DNA of 64,000 nt from Macrostomum hystrix. Taxonomy: Eukaryota > Platyhelminthes > Macrostomidae. Shown here piece after piece: positions 23,758 through 35,067 of the stretch (the stretch's first letter is position 1; each line of letters starts with the position of its first letter). The notes beneath the pieces were generated by a model that saw only the letters and a program-made list of their open reading frames with translations, was not told the DNA's origin and ran no database searches. The stretch lies in assembly GCA_950097015.1 (NCBI GenBank), contig CATNEN010000038.1:18300001-18364000 (forward strand), written 5' to 3'. Both the position numbers and the translations under genes were made by a program.

Positions 23758-23909
23758 CGACAGTTTTGGCCATAGACATTAAAATTGCTGCTCAGGTGTG
23801 GTGGCAACTTCTCAATAAATGTACTTTCAGAATATAATAAATTTGGATGATTATTGCTTTGGGTTCCCGCACAACAACCACAGTGACATTACTTATGACA
23901 CACCCGTAG

Positions 23910-26900
23910 TAATAAAGATCAATTTGTGCTGATTCGGGATTAATAGTGACTTCTGCTTGCTTCATTGACAAGTGCGGTTTTGCTTGTTGCTAATAATATT
24001 TGATAGGATAGTAAGTGAAAAACAACGAAAAGCCTCTTCTTTATTGCCCCTGGAAAGTGACAGTGACGGCTAATAAATCGAAAATGTTTCGGAAGCAGGC
24101 GAGACCTGACACGCAAACCTGGTTCAGATATTCGCATATTCGCTCTTCTATAGTTGCTGTGCAGAAGTGTGTGCCCATAGAAGTCCACTTTTGAACCCTT
24201 GGACGGCATCGCGTTCTCCCCAAGGGAGTGAAACTGAAGCATAAACAAGGGTGCATTGAACAGAAACTGGCAGATTCACATTGATTTATAAAATAAGAAG
24301 ATGCCAGCGACGAAATGCAATGAGGACTATAGTCCAAGGAATTCAATTTAAAGCCTGATAGACTGCAGAATAGCCATCAGAAGCAGCTAACTAAAGTATC
24401 AATTATTTAGGCTCGAAAATTACACGACAGACTCACCAAGTCAACGCTGGCGAGCACAGGGAATTTCGTAATTTATTCCCTAAGAAATCCAATGTGCAAC
24501 TCGGCGGCATCTGAAACTAAGATCTGCTCTAAAAAGGGGAGAAATATTGTGCCAATTTCCTAACCATTCGTTGGAAAATGTGCAACATTATGATGTATAT
24601 TTTCGCGTCGCCTGCTACATTTGCATGCAATTTGTGTCGGATATTGTGAGCGCGGGAGGCTTGCTGTTCCGCTACAATCGTATTTTACAAGTCTCGCTTG
24701 GTGTTCTTCAAAGCAATTTTCTAATGTATTTTTCTGCCTGGCACTGGTGCAACTCCCGGGAGCTGCACAACGTGTTTATCGTGGCTGAACGGCTTCCTTA
24801 ACGCTGGCCGCGATTCAGCCTGTAGTGGGACGGCGCGGCAAATGTCAAGCCTGCAAGGCGTCCCCGATGCGACAGCTTTAGTGCTGTGGTCATTCTCTTC
24901 CACTGAGCCAGCTGATGCAGGGACCAAGGCTGCATTGCGGTGCACAAAGATCGAACTGGCACGGCAAGGTGGAATAGGAGTAGCTCCTAATCCAGGTGGG
25001 GTTCAAGAGAGTCAGCAGCAGTATCTAGAAGTGGCAGGACAAACACGCGCTTCAAATTTTTGCTAGGACACACGGATCAGTCAGTCAAGGCGAGGCACCG
25101 GCCGGGCCGGAAAAGGAATTCCGTAGGGTGTCGGGAAGTTTGTTTACAATGGCGATGGGGATGGGAATCACCCTGTTGGGATTTCGAATGATCCCAGACC
25201 ATCCTTCTATCCAGGTGTATAGGAAGCTAAATTCTTGGCTCGATTACTGCCCGTCATTGAAAAAAACTCAAGAATTCTGCGTACCTAATATGGCTACTTC
25301 CTAAAACATGAGCTGCCAAACGACGAACTTTCTAACTGCGCTTGCCCTGTTGTTCTCGCCTGTAGAGTGTGCTCAAAACAAGCTGAACAAGCTTGTTGAC
25401 GTTGCAGTGAGCGGCCATCAGGTGATTAACTTGTGCTCGAATTCAAAGCCGATTTTCTGCTCTCAGCGGCTTGTATACGTCAACAGTCTGATGCCTGATA
25501 TCGACCAGACGGTAAGTTCTGCGGTCCGAGGCCCGTACCTGATCGTTTGAGGGCGGTGACGCTTTGACGCTGCACTTAAAACCTGAAAGCGTACTCAATT
25601 TTGCTCGAAAGTATAGCACGTTAGGTGCACTATTTTTAACACAGTACAATAGGAGTCCCGATTTTGTATGCGTTTCTCCCTCTAGCTGAAATATTTGCTT
25701 GATCAATTACCCAGTATTCTCCATGTAGTTTAATGAAATGTATCTACCCGAACGTACGCTCTCAGTATGGTGAAATCTAAATTGTTTGCACCGTCAGAGC
25801 AGCACCAGCTTCATGCAATTGCTGCTACCGCATCCGCCGAATAGCTCTTATTATACGCCTATCTAGAAGCTCATGAAAAGGTAATTAAAAAGGGGTGAAA
25901 ATCTCAAATCAACGTTCCCTACACTTCCCCAATTGTCCGATTAAGCTAGCTTTTCATAATGAAATTAACTCTGCGCACATATAAGCCTAATGTTGTGCGT
26001 GCCTCTGCACCCTGAATTGTCTGAGCATTGCTTAATGGTTAATGTGTGATGTTTGATCATTGGAATAATTGATTAATGAAGCTTCTGTGCATCAATAAAC
26101 CATCGTTTTGTTGCGAGGTGAATCTTTATGACTTTATAGATCCGTTTTTGCTGCAATTCATTATTTAGCTACCATTATTAATAAGAGGCGATAAATTTAG
26201 CTTCCCGGTGATAAATGCCTAATAGAATCCACACGTTAAATAAACAGCGGCTTGCTTGCTTTGAAATCTAATGTCACGAGGCAGGCGACGCTCTCTGTCT
26301 CTGCCTCTCTGATTGGTTCACGCTCTGTTCCCATGATTGGCTCTTTCTTTTACCAAATTGCCAATCATGTACATCCCTTACGTACTCTTAGTCTGTGCCT
26401 TCACCTTAGAGCTGTAAATGTATATAATATTTCCCATTTATTTCGGCTCCCTAGGGTGGAAGGCTCGAGGCGCAAATTTATTGACCGAGGCTTCGCGCCG
26501 AGTGCCTTTCCGCCCTAGACAGCCGAAAGAAATGGGAAATATGGTATATGTATTCCCACTTGCCCGCCACCTTTGATTGCACTTGTATGCTCTGTGTATA
26601 AACTCTGACTCTCTTTCCCTCTCGGACTCTGTCCATAGTCTATGGTAAAAAACAGACCCTAATTAAAAAAGAAGCGTCGGTGGTAAAAAGTGTACACAAC
26701 GCGTTGAAGGCTGGAAAGGCTGTCAAGGCAGGAAGTAAAATGTGATACTTGCTGAGCTATGGCTAGCTCTCGATCTTAACTGAGGCTGAGGCTGATGTAT
26801 TGATATCCGGCACGGTACCTCCGAACACCATTAAGAAGTGCGAGTGGATGCTGTCCATTTTCAAGGACTGACACGCATTCAGTCTCCGTTTCCACTTCGA

Positions 26901-27389
26901 CAGAAGCTTACTGTCGAAGCCTGCCAACCGCCAGCTTCTAAGCGCATGGTGATCGTGGCCAACGGCGAGAACAACATTGTGAGGAATACTTTCACCTAGG
27001 TGATCGTGGTGACGACGCATGCTTGTGCAATGACTATATCATTCTTGACAATATACCATTAATACCTATGCTTTAAGGGCGTTAATGGAAAATCAGAGGG
27101 GAGGATTTTTCATCGACGCCCGCGAAGCTTGGGTATCAATTTTATTGAACCATAGACGTTTTTGCCCAAGCTATACTTTCAGAGTTAGAGACGGGGGTGT
27201 GGGGCAGAGCCCCCACTTCGGGGTGCCATAGACATTATAGCCTCAGTAAGCCATTCCTATTGGTTGATGCCTGTTTGCGGGCGGTTAATGGCTTTTAACT
27301 GCCCGGAAGAAAATTATCGAGCATTAATTCATCTATGGCCATTAACGGGCAAGACTTTCTGCCCGCCGGGCAAAAAGGTCAGAGTACAC
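23910..27389. other. Intergenic, no gene recognised
   Basis: Mixed sequence without convincing exons. It holds an imperfect palindrome at 26421-26548 (listed) and a GC-rich hairpin-like GGGGCAGAGCCCC near 27213. Short open frames are not supported by composition or homology. Confidence 0.4.
26421..26548. repeat. Imperfect long palindrome, MITE-like or hairpin
   Basis: The left arm (ATATTTCCCATTTATTTCGG and on to about 26463) and right arm (from about 26503, ending CCGAAAGAAATGGGAAATAT) are reverse complements with few mismatches, and the pairing extends partly through the centre. The whole 120-130 bp could fold into one hairpin. It is flanked on both sides by TATATA-like sequence. It may be a fold-back MITE or an RNA hairpin. 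Confidence 0.7.
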
Positions 27390-28552
27390 TAGCTTTTTGC
27401 AGACCATGTGATCATTCGAGCATTCGATTTAATCCACAGTGGCAAAATCCAAGCGTTTAAGGCCGATTTTCAAGTTGTCTATGGCCAAAAGTACGACCAT
27501 AGAGCAATCGATTTGATCCTTCGGACACGCATTTAGTCCCGCACCATAGATTTTATATGCCACTGTGTACGGTATATAAACAGAAAAGGAACTGTGGCTT
27601 CGGCTTTGTCCCTTTTTCAAAGGGAAACATTAAACAGTGTCAAAAAATCACCTCCCCCGCAACTCAGCGAGGCAGGTAGCGCAGCATATGCCGGAATCAG
27701 CCTCCGCACTTAACCACTGTGATGTCCGCTGTCGCTTCTTCTGCGATCCTGTGCAGCACGAGGGTACGCCACTCGCGTAGTGTGGTCTCTGGAGCCGGGT
27801 TGTCCAGTTCCAGCTGCACTTGTGGCTGGGAGAGCTGTCGCTTGATCACCGCCTTCAGGCACGAGTGCGCGCTCTCTACCGGATTAAGGAACGGCGAGTA
27901 CGTAGGCAGCACCACGACGCGCCAGTTAGCCGCGAATTACTCGGGAATCCGCACTCCGTTGTGGAATCGAGCGCCATCCATGATGATGCAGAACTGCAGG
28001 TCGGCATTGTTAAAGTCATCGCGGTTGCTGACTGCATGGAGCAGCTCTTCAACGAATGCCTGGAACAAGTTCGCGGTCAGGGTCTGGCAGACGATCCAGT
28101 GGAGGACAAGGCCGAGGTCCGGTGCAATGGCCTGAAGGACGTTCACCTGCACTCCTCGTTGTGTGTGCAGCACGCGCTGGACTCGCTGACCCCGTTGACA
28201 GCGCTCACTACCAGCTCGTACTTCTCGTCGCTTATCTTGCGATATGGCCCTCGTTCCACGGGCTCGTCAACTTCGTCGATGGAATCAAAGCTGTCCTCAC
28301 TTTCTTCGTCGAACATAATGTTAGCTGCTTCGCTCTCTGGCGTCTGATGATAACTGTCTAGTCTGTGTTCTAGGGCAAACATTAACAACCAAACAGTGGA
28401 GAGAGGCATAAATGCGTGTCCGAAAGATCAAATCGATTGCACTATGGTCATACTTTTGGCCATAGACAACGTGAAAATCGGCCTGAAACGCTTGGATTTT
28501 GCCACTGTGGATTAAATCAAATGCTTCGGATCAAATAGTCTGCAAAAAGCTA
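27390..28552 (-). mobile_element. DDE DNA transposon with ~145-bp terminal inverted repeats
   Basis: 27390-27534 and 28408-28552 are near-perfect reverse complements. Shared blocks include GCTTTTTGCAGAC, ATTTAATCCACAGTGGCAAA, TTGTCTATGGCCAAAAGTA and CGGACACGCATTTA. TA dinucleotides lie at both extreme ends, so the true target is probably TA. The 1.16-kb element encloses a decayed transposase on the minus strand. Confidence 0.88.
27697..28409 (-). pseudogene. IS630/Tc1-like DDE transposase remnant
   Basis: The N-terminal piece (28409-28143) is acidic and ends EKYELVVSAVNGVS. Downstream, in another frame, comes the catalytic C-terminal part with QFCIIMDGARFHNGVRIPE and then LPTYSPFLNPVES, the second and third acidic positions of a DDE_3-type transposase. 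A frame change near 28160, a stop codon after RIPE (near 27937) and the lack of a segment holding the first Asp show it is dead and internally deleted. Confidence 0.75.
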
Positions 28553-30204
28553 TAATAGTTCTAGTTAAGTTTTAATGCTGCTCAAGTTGTGCAAGTTCTT
28601 TTTATTTCTCCAGATGTCTGTGAGTTGTCTATGGTAAACGTTCCGGTTATATGCCCCGGCAAATGAAAGACATAAACTGCGTTGGCGGGCAAACGGGGAA
28701 TACATTGCAAAGGACCGTTTGCCATTTCAGCTATAGTGCGCCATTTAATCTCTGTGGGTGATAAGGCTACCCACAGATCGCAGCTCAAACACAAAGCTAT
28801 ATTTTTATTATTCCGCTACCAAAAAGTGGTTTCATGATGATGCTTTAAAAATAAAAAAAAATCCATCGTGTCTGTGGCGCAGTCAGTTGGTTGCACTTTT
28901 GATTTCGGCCGCTGTAAAAGCCGGCAAAATCTGGCACCGCCCCGTTCGGCGTAAAAACCGCGGCAAGATAATCCTTTAATTGCAGGCAACGTAGCTTTGC
29001 TGGTAGGCATAGCGCCGGGATTACGCGCGGGATTAGGCCAAGCTCGGATCTGGGAAGCCTTTTCGCAGAGCTGAGCCGGAGCGTCTGTCGGTCCTTCCAC
29101 AACACTTGATGCATGACGCGCCGCGACAGGCTCGATGTTACGATCGCTTTCTCACTCACTCTCTCTTCCCCTTACCAGAGCACCCGACTCGGACTCTGCT
29201 GCTGCCGCTGCTGCTGCGAAGCGTGCGGTAAAGCTGACTATCGATTGGAGGATTTGCGTGGTCGAACTTGTTTGGTCGAACTTTGATCTGATAAGTGTGA
29301 TGGTAGGGGTCTACAGCCAGCCGGCGATTGTCATCTCCCCTTGTTGCGACCCCGCCCCGATATTAAAACCGCGTGTTGACTCTCGTGCGGACTTTTATTA
29401 TATAGTCCAGCGCACTTTGAATACACAAATTTGGTCTGGAAGGTTCGATTTAGTAGCTACATAGCTCCAAGGCACTGGCATGCCACTAGTAGGCCATTTA
29501 ACAGTCGGGGCTTTGGCTTAAATTATGTCTCTTCGATCAATGTCAATTTCCGGTTTGAAATTATCTTTAAAAGCCGTGTCCAATCCAACTGGAAAATTAA
29601 AAATCCGACAGACAAAAACAGCCATGTTACAGTAGCTCGTTACAGTACTGTAATGACCCGACCAAACTACTTAAAAACCACAAGTAGAGTAGTGTGCATT
29701 TTTCTAAGAATTGATCTTTTACAGACTTTTATAGAGAATAAATGCTCACTCGAATAAAAGCATCTAGCAGGGATAAAAAAGCATAAATCAGACCCCAATG
29801 AATTATTTATATAACTATAGACTATTAGTAATTATAGACTAATTAAGAGAGTGTAGAGTTACAAAGGGCAAATACGAGCTTCAGTCACAAAGCACACAAT
29901 CTCGTGAAAAAGTCTCGTTTTATTTCATTTTCTTGGTCACCTAACCACATCAAGCAGTGACTTTGACACAAACCAAATTCATTTCCTGAAGCAACTGCGT
30001 GAAAAAAATTCGTTTCTTCCTAGGAAGATTCTTGGAGAAGCAAGCGCGTTCATTGGCTGGATTGAGAGCCAATAGCAATGTAGGCAGAGGACTTTTTCTC
30101 TGGTTTAAATCTTGCGGCATTCAACTCAACCTGCGCGCGCCTACAAAGAAGCAGAACTGGACATAATTCAACAGAAGCCAATTAGCTAGATCAACTCGAA
30201 GAAC
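28553..30204. other. Intergenic, upstream of the GPCR
   Basis: No supported exon was found. A GC-rich part near 28880-29220 contains short open frames without recognisable products. The promoter and 5' UTR of the GPCR should lie near the right end. Confidence 0.4.
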
Positions 30205-31330
30205 ATGTCAGAGGAACCGCGGACGGAATTCGACGCCTTAAACTCGACAAAGTAAGCAATGGCGTTGTATTGTGCAGTATTGTATATTTAAACATCTGAG
30301 ATTTAAAACGTTTTTCAACATCCATGTTTCGCCATGTTTGTAGAGGTTGTAGCCTAGTGGTTAGGGCGTCGGACTAACGACTTGAAGGTCGGGGGTTCGA
30401 TTCCCGACTCCACTGAAACAATTTGTGTCCTTTAGCAAGACACTTAACTCTGCATTGCTTCAGTTCACCCAGCTGTTAAATGGGTACCAGCATTAGCTGG
30501 GATAATTGAAGGTGGGTGTGGCGTCCCCCCAGTCCATGGACTGAACAGCTGTACGCAGCCTTCAGATGCGCCGCGCAATAGCTGCGGCTGTGCTGTCAGC
30601 TGCACATCTGGCCCGATTGGGGCAGGTGTAATCAATTATTATTATTATTATTATGTTTCGCATTTTCAATGGACACTGACCAATGCTCACCAGTATAAAG
30701 TAAAGGCATCCATCTTAGATTATATTTTTTTCTTTTAACATGGGGACTAGCTTTTACCAACCCCCTTAACTATTCGGGCTATAGAGTGTTGTTGTAGAAG
30801 ATATGCTGCCTATTGCGTGTGTATTGAATGGCCCTTCGGTCGATAAAAAATCGTAAAACTTCAATCCAGGCCTGAAAAAAACGAAAGCTTTGATTGAAGA
30901 GCTGCTGTGAACAACGCATAAAAAAACGAAATAAAATAATACAGTCGAGTACATTTAACATGTGAAGAATGTTACTGTCACATACTTCCAATTACGAGGT
31001 GGGCACTTTTCTAGTACAAACTGAGAGCCTTAAGAGCCTCATCGACTGTTCAACAACCATCTTTAGCTGATTAACTCGTGGTAATGCTCGTTCGCATACT
31101 TTCCTGGAAAAAAAGTGAAAAACCACTACAAAGATAAGTCTTACCTCTTCAATCCCGAGGACGAAATGAAGAAGTCCTTGTGCCACGCGTCCCGTATGAC
31201 CTAAACTTTTAGTTTACTAGGCTTAATAATAATAATAGTTGCAGGAGGGCTACGGGCAATGGCACATCATTTGGTGACACTAGACCCGCAGCCAGCGAGG
31301 AGGCAATTCTGCCCGTTTCCCTAAATCCTG

Positions 31331-31371
<41 letters not shown>

Positions 31372-32872
31372 ACCGTACGCAGGCACACGCTCACACAGGT
31401 GTGTACACCTGCCCTGAATTTCTCACCGTCAGGCAGTGTACATTTCACTTTGCCATGGAGGTTGGCAAAAAGGGCGTTAACTGCATGACAAGCATCCAAG
31501 CCTTCTCTCCGCGGCTGTGCCCCAAATAAATGTTGCCTCGCCACGGAATCGAACTTACGAGTAGGGACCAATTGTTACGAGAGGCAAACGCATTAACCTC
31601 TCTGCCACCGACTCCCTGTTTACTTGGCTTTCTTAATAGATAACTTATAAAACACTGCAAATGTCATGACATTGCTGCACTTTTCTTGCCATTCCACGCA
31701 CTGACAGCTTTGGCACAAAGGTGTTGAAAAGCGAGCTAGTGGTCCTGGACATCAGCCTGACCATCGTCATTGCCCTATTCGGCCTTGGTGGCAACGCTCT
31801 GACGGTTCGTGTACTACGAGAGCCCAATCTTAGGCGAACTAGCACGGCATTCTACTTCACACTTCTGGCAGCGGTTGACATTCTCGTCCTGCTGATCGGG
31901 CCGGCCTCCAAGGCTTTGTCGGCGATTATCTACAAGGACGAGCGCCAGCTGAGAGACTCGCACATTCTGGTGTGCAAGGCGCAGCTGTTTCTGAACTACT
32001 CCGTTTGCCAGATCAGCGCCTGGGTGCTGGTGGCAGTCACTATTGACCGGATGATCTGGGTTCGCTGGCCTTTCAAGGCTCGTCAGCTGTGCACCATTCC
32101 TAGAGCAGCTCTAGTTGTGCTGCTGATTGTGCTACTAATTAGCGGAATTAACGCCAGACACCTATGGTATTCTATACTGCAACCGATTGAGCCAAATTCA
32201 ACTATATATACCTGCACCATCAACGACACATTTATCAGGGACACCTATGTGACGTACATAGACCCATCGCTGATCACAATTGGCCCATTTCTGGTCATGC
32301 TGACAGCCAATCTGGTCATCATTCGCAAGCTGCACCAAATGCGGGCCAGGCGCGAGAAGAATCTGCACAAGGGACGTCAAAACAGGAAGGAGGGCGGCAG
32401 TCTGACCAAAATGCTGATGTGCGCCAACTTTTTCTACTTGGTCTCCTCTCTGCCCTACCTAGTTCTGATCTCCGTGCTAAAGGAACACCGTCACGAGATT
32501 CTTAAACACCCAGTCCTATCCAATGTGGTCTACGGCATTCAGATCTTTGTCTACGGTCTGTTCAACCTCAACTACGCCATCCACTTCCTGCTCTACTGCC
32601 TGGCCGGCCAGACATTCAAAGCCGAAGCGTTTCGACTGCTCCGAATCCGACAGCGAACTGGCGGCCAAGCGGCGGCTGGCGCGACCGCAGCGGCGATTCC
32701 GGCGGCCGAAGTCAAGGAGGCCGATGACAACCCTGAAGATGACGACGAGAACAAGCGATTGCAGCTGCACGACGCCTCGATTGAAGCCAAAGCCGCCGAC
32801 GTCGCCGCTGTGGTCGCCGACAATGTTGGCGATGATCAGAGAGAAGCTGTGGAACTTTTGCCGCGCAATTAA
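30205..32872 (+). CDS. Rhodopsin-family GPCR, neuropeptide receptor-like, 2 exons
   Basis: Exon 1 is 30205-30251 (ATG, 15 codons plus two bases, donor GTAAGC). Exon 2 is 31708-32872 (acceptor ...CACTGACAG). The junction restores the frame and gives 403 aa. Exon 2 has no usable ATG, which is why the short exon is needed. The N-terminus has an N-S-T glycosylation site. Seven helices are visible: GN in TM1 (44-45), LAAVD in TM2 (D73), conserved Cys105 with Cys185 in ECL2, IDRM in place of DRY (about 128-131), a YLVSSLP TM6 instead of CWxP, and NLNYAIHFLLYC in TM7 instead of NPxxY. The C-tail is Ala-rich and acidic. The TM7 form and LAG-x-xFK tail resemble FMRFamide-type and orphan invertebrate peptide receptors; the ligand is unknown. 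A possible AATAAA lies at 33275. The 1456-bp intron holds two SINEs. Confidence 0.9.
30335..30656 (+). mobile_element. SINE family A, in GPCR intron
   Basis: The tRNA-like head has an A box (TAGCCTAGTGGTTAGGGCG) and a B box (GGGTTCGATTCCC). It is followed by a body containing TGTCCTTTAGCAAGACACTT and a 3' (ATT)n tail at about 30640-30655. A short ATGTTTCGC occurs on both sides (about 30325 and 30653), a possible target duplication. A fragment of the same family lies at 49835-49925 on the other strand. Confidence 0.85.
31225..31617 (-). mobile_element. SINE family B, full-length copy, in GPCR intron
   Basis: In minus orientation it has a tRNA-like head (GGTGGCAGAGAGGTTAATGC, then AAGTTCGATTCCGTGG), a body with GTGTGTACACCTG, a (CA)n tract at about 31332-31368 and an (ATT)n tail at the left end. 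The flanks share a 13-bp near-perfect direct repeat, GTTTACTAGGCTT at 31212-31224 and GTTTACTTGGCTT at 31618-31630. Related copies are at 33829-34090 and 42667-42930. Confidence 0.87.
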
Positions 32873-33828
32873 ACTGTGAGATTTTAAAGATTTAGCAAAG
32901 CCGTAACAGAAAAAGCACCCCCATGACTCGTTAAAGACTTTCTTTTGTTTCGCTTTGTCGAATTCCGCACAATTTAATTGTATGTACATTTTATGTCGAT
33001 AGAACTTCAGAAAAAGTACACTTCAGCTTAAACTAAAAGTACACCGTCAAGAACTAAGACTATACAGCAGCCATAAGTACGCAAAAATTAAAGAATACTA
33101 TAATTTAACTGTAACATTGTTGATTTTTGTCAAAGTTAGACAATATAGCTATTTGTGTCTATTACACACACCTGCCATCTTTACTTGCATCTGTGATCTA
33201 AAACCCGCGTTTACTTTCTTCATCACTCAATTAATGAAACCCTACCTAATACTTTGCACTTCGTAAAGAAGCTGAATAAAAACTTTTAAAAGCAAAAATG
33301 CTTCCGAGACGCGTCATTTACGTAAAGGCACTTAGGTGAATACTAAGAGCTTAATGCAGTCAAGAGTAAAGATTTATGACGCGAAAGGCATATAGCAACT
33401 AACTGCTGCACTTCTTAATAATTCATTACGACAATATCAAGCCTAAACAATGGTATGGCAGTTAATATAATGAACAGCCTGATTCAAGAGAGTTTAATGA
33501 AGCATTAGTAATAACAATGTTCCGCCTAATTGAGAAAAGGACAACATTTCAGAAAGCACAAAATGTTTGTGTCCCGAGAGAATAAAAAAGTAGTACGATC
33601 TTGGATTGTTAATCCAGAAATGGGACCAGACCAGATGGGATGCCTCATGTACTAATCATCCAGCCATCTGGCTATTAGGAACAGATGATGAATTATTAAC
33701 AGAAGGAAATTAACCCACACACTTCATGTTGACTACCATTAGCAGTCGACAGAAGAGCAGTCTATACAATAATCCAACAAAACTGTGCGCAATGCTTAAC
33801 AGTAGAAATTCGCTTCCATTTCGCTGAC
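32873..33828. other. 3' flank of the GPCR
   Basis: AT-rich unique sequence. AATAAA at 33275-33280 is a candidate poly(A) signal about 400 bases past the GPCR stop. No other gene is seen. Confidence 0.4.
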
Positions 33829-34090
33829 TCCTGTGCACACACGCACACAGATACTGTACGCAGGCACACGCTCACACAGGTGTGTACATCTGCCCTGACT
33901 TTCTCATCGTCAGGCAGTGTACACTCTCACTGTGCCTTGGAGGTTGGCCCTCAAGGGCGTAAATTGCACGACAAGCCCCCAAGCCTTCTCTCCGCGGCTG
34001 CGCCCCAAATCAATGTGGCCTCGCCGTGGAATCAAACTTAGGGACCGTGGTGCGAGAGGCAAACGCGATAACCGCTCTGCCACCGACCCC
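33829..34090 (-). mobile_element. SINE family B, 3'-incomplete copy
   Basis: It matches the head and middle of the 31225-31617 copy in the same minus orientation (CAGGTGTGTACA region, CAGGCAGTGTACA, CAAGCCTTCTCTCCGCGGCT, then the tRNA-like head). The segment corresponding to the (ATT)n-tailed end is missing. It abuts the dispersed repeat at 34091. Confidence 0.83.
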
Positions 34091-34240
34091 CTTCGATAGC
34101 TCCCAAACCAAATGACCGATTAGTACCGAAATTCCATCGCCCTTTACAATGAAAGAACCTTCAAAGCCGTCCGAGTCAGCATCGTCCAGATATTCAGCGT
34201 GTCTTGTCAAATGGCGAATCCATATTGGCTTAAAATGTAC
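34091..34240 (+). repeat. Dispersed repeat, copy 2
   Basis: This is a second copy of the sequence at 16488-16690, starting GATAGCTCCCAAACCAAATG and ending ATATTGGCTTAAAA, with substitutions and deletions. In both places it has no coding content. Here it follows directly on the SINE B head. Confidence 0.7.
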
Positions 34241-34623
34241 TCCATTTCACCTCCTATTCAAAAGAAACAAACAGAACTTCAATTCAAAACAAATTAAGAA
34301 ATACTCGTATCAGCGCTTGCGGGAATTCAGTTCAAACAAAGTCGCTTTCAATTAAAACAGAAGAAATTCAATTCAGACTGTCTATGGTCAAAATTGTCCC
34401 CGAGTGACGCGCACGCGCAAACTTGAAACTCAAAAGAAAGAAAGTCACATTCTATTTCAACAGACTCAAGAGGTAAAACACAACAAATCGACGAACGTAT
34501 AAGAGTAAAATGAAAAACAGGTACAAGACAGTGTCAGTTGGTCAACTTCAATGCGACACCTAACCATCAATTGCCTGTCCACCAAGGCAGCGAGGGACGT
34601 ATGTAAATACATGGTTGAACCAT

Positions 34624-34839
34624 TCAGTGCACTTGTCCGCAGAGATGCAGCCTATGGTTCTGTCCACCATGTTGTACAGAATGTCTCGCCGATAGGCCGT
34701 CATCGACTGATTCCCTCACAATTGATTCCCTCCCTGACCTCACAATTGTGTACGCCGTTGACCTCTTGACTCCAAGTTGGCGCACCAGTTCCACAAAGTC
34801 ATCCCCACGATCAGCAGCCTTGATGGTACGGTCTGTCAC
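34624..34839 (-). pseudogene. Helix-turn-helix fragment of an IS630/Tc1-like transposase
   Basis: The frame contains FVELVRQLGVKRSTAYTIVR followed by a basic GRES segment, a typical N-terminal HTH of IS630/Tc1-type transposases. No DDE catalytic core follows before the TIR, so this copy is non-autonomous or decayed. Confidence 0.5.
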
Positions 34840-35067
34840 TGTTGCTTACAGTAGCGTACCGACGAGGCTGCTGTTACACGATATCTTCATCGACTTCTGC
34901 TTCAAATTCATCGATTCTTTGACTTGAGCGGCTTTCATCTCTTTTGAGATTCGCCCTCATGGGTTACATGTTTTCTGGTGCCTACTCTTACTCTTTTCCT
35001 GTCCACACTTCGGGCACGGTGCGTACGCTGGTTTGTACTTCCTTCCTCCTGCCTGGTGTTGCTCGTT

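Larger units (their letters stand above)
20571..23909 (-). mobile_element. mariner-type transposon (DD34D) interrupted by a LINE fragment
   Basis: Terminal inverted repeats of about 29 bp share the core CGGGTGTGTCATAAGTAATG (left 20571-20599, right 23881-23909) and are flanked by TA at 20569-20570 and 23910-23911. The total is 3339 bp. Removing the LINE insert and one 12-bp target copy leaves 1410 bp, a normal mariner length. The transposase lies on the minus strand in two halves. An 11-bp tandem repeat sits between the transposase start and the right TIR. Confidence 0.93.

Noticed and set aside
24547-24801. 84-codon plus frame with hydrophobic stretches
   Set aside because: No family resemblance or supporting context; within expectation for random sequence.
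30342-30415. Functional tRNA gene
   Set aside because: A and B boxes are present but the sequence continues into a SINE body and ATT tail; no acceptor stem pairing was seen at tRNA length.
31332-31368. Isolated (CA)n microsatellite as an independent feature
   Set aside because: It is an internal part of the SINE B copy at 31225-31617; other copies have a shorter version at the same place.
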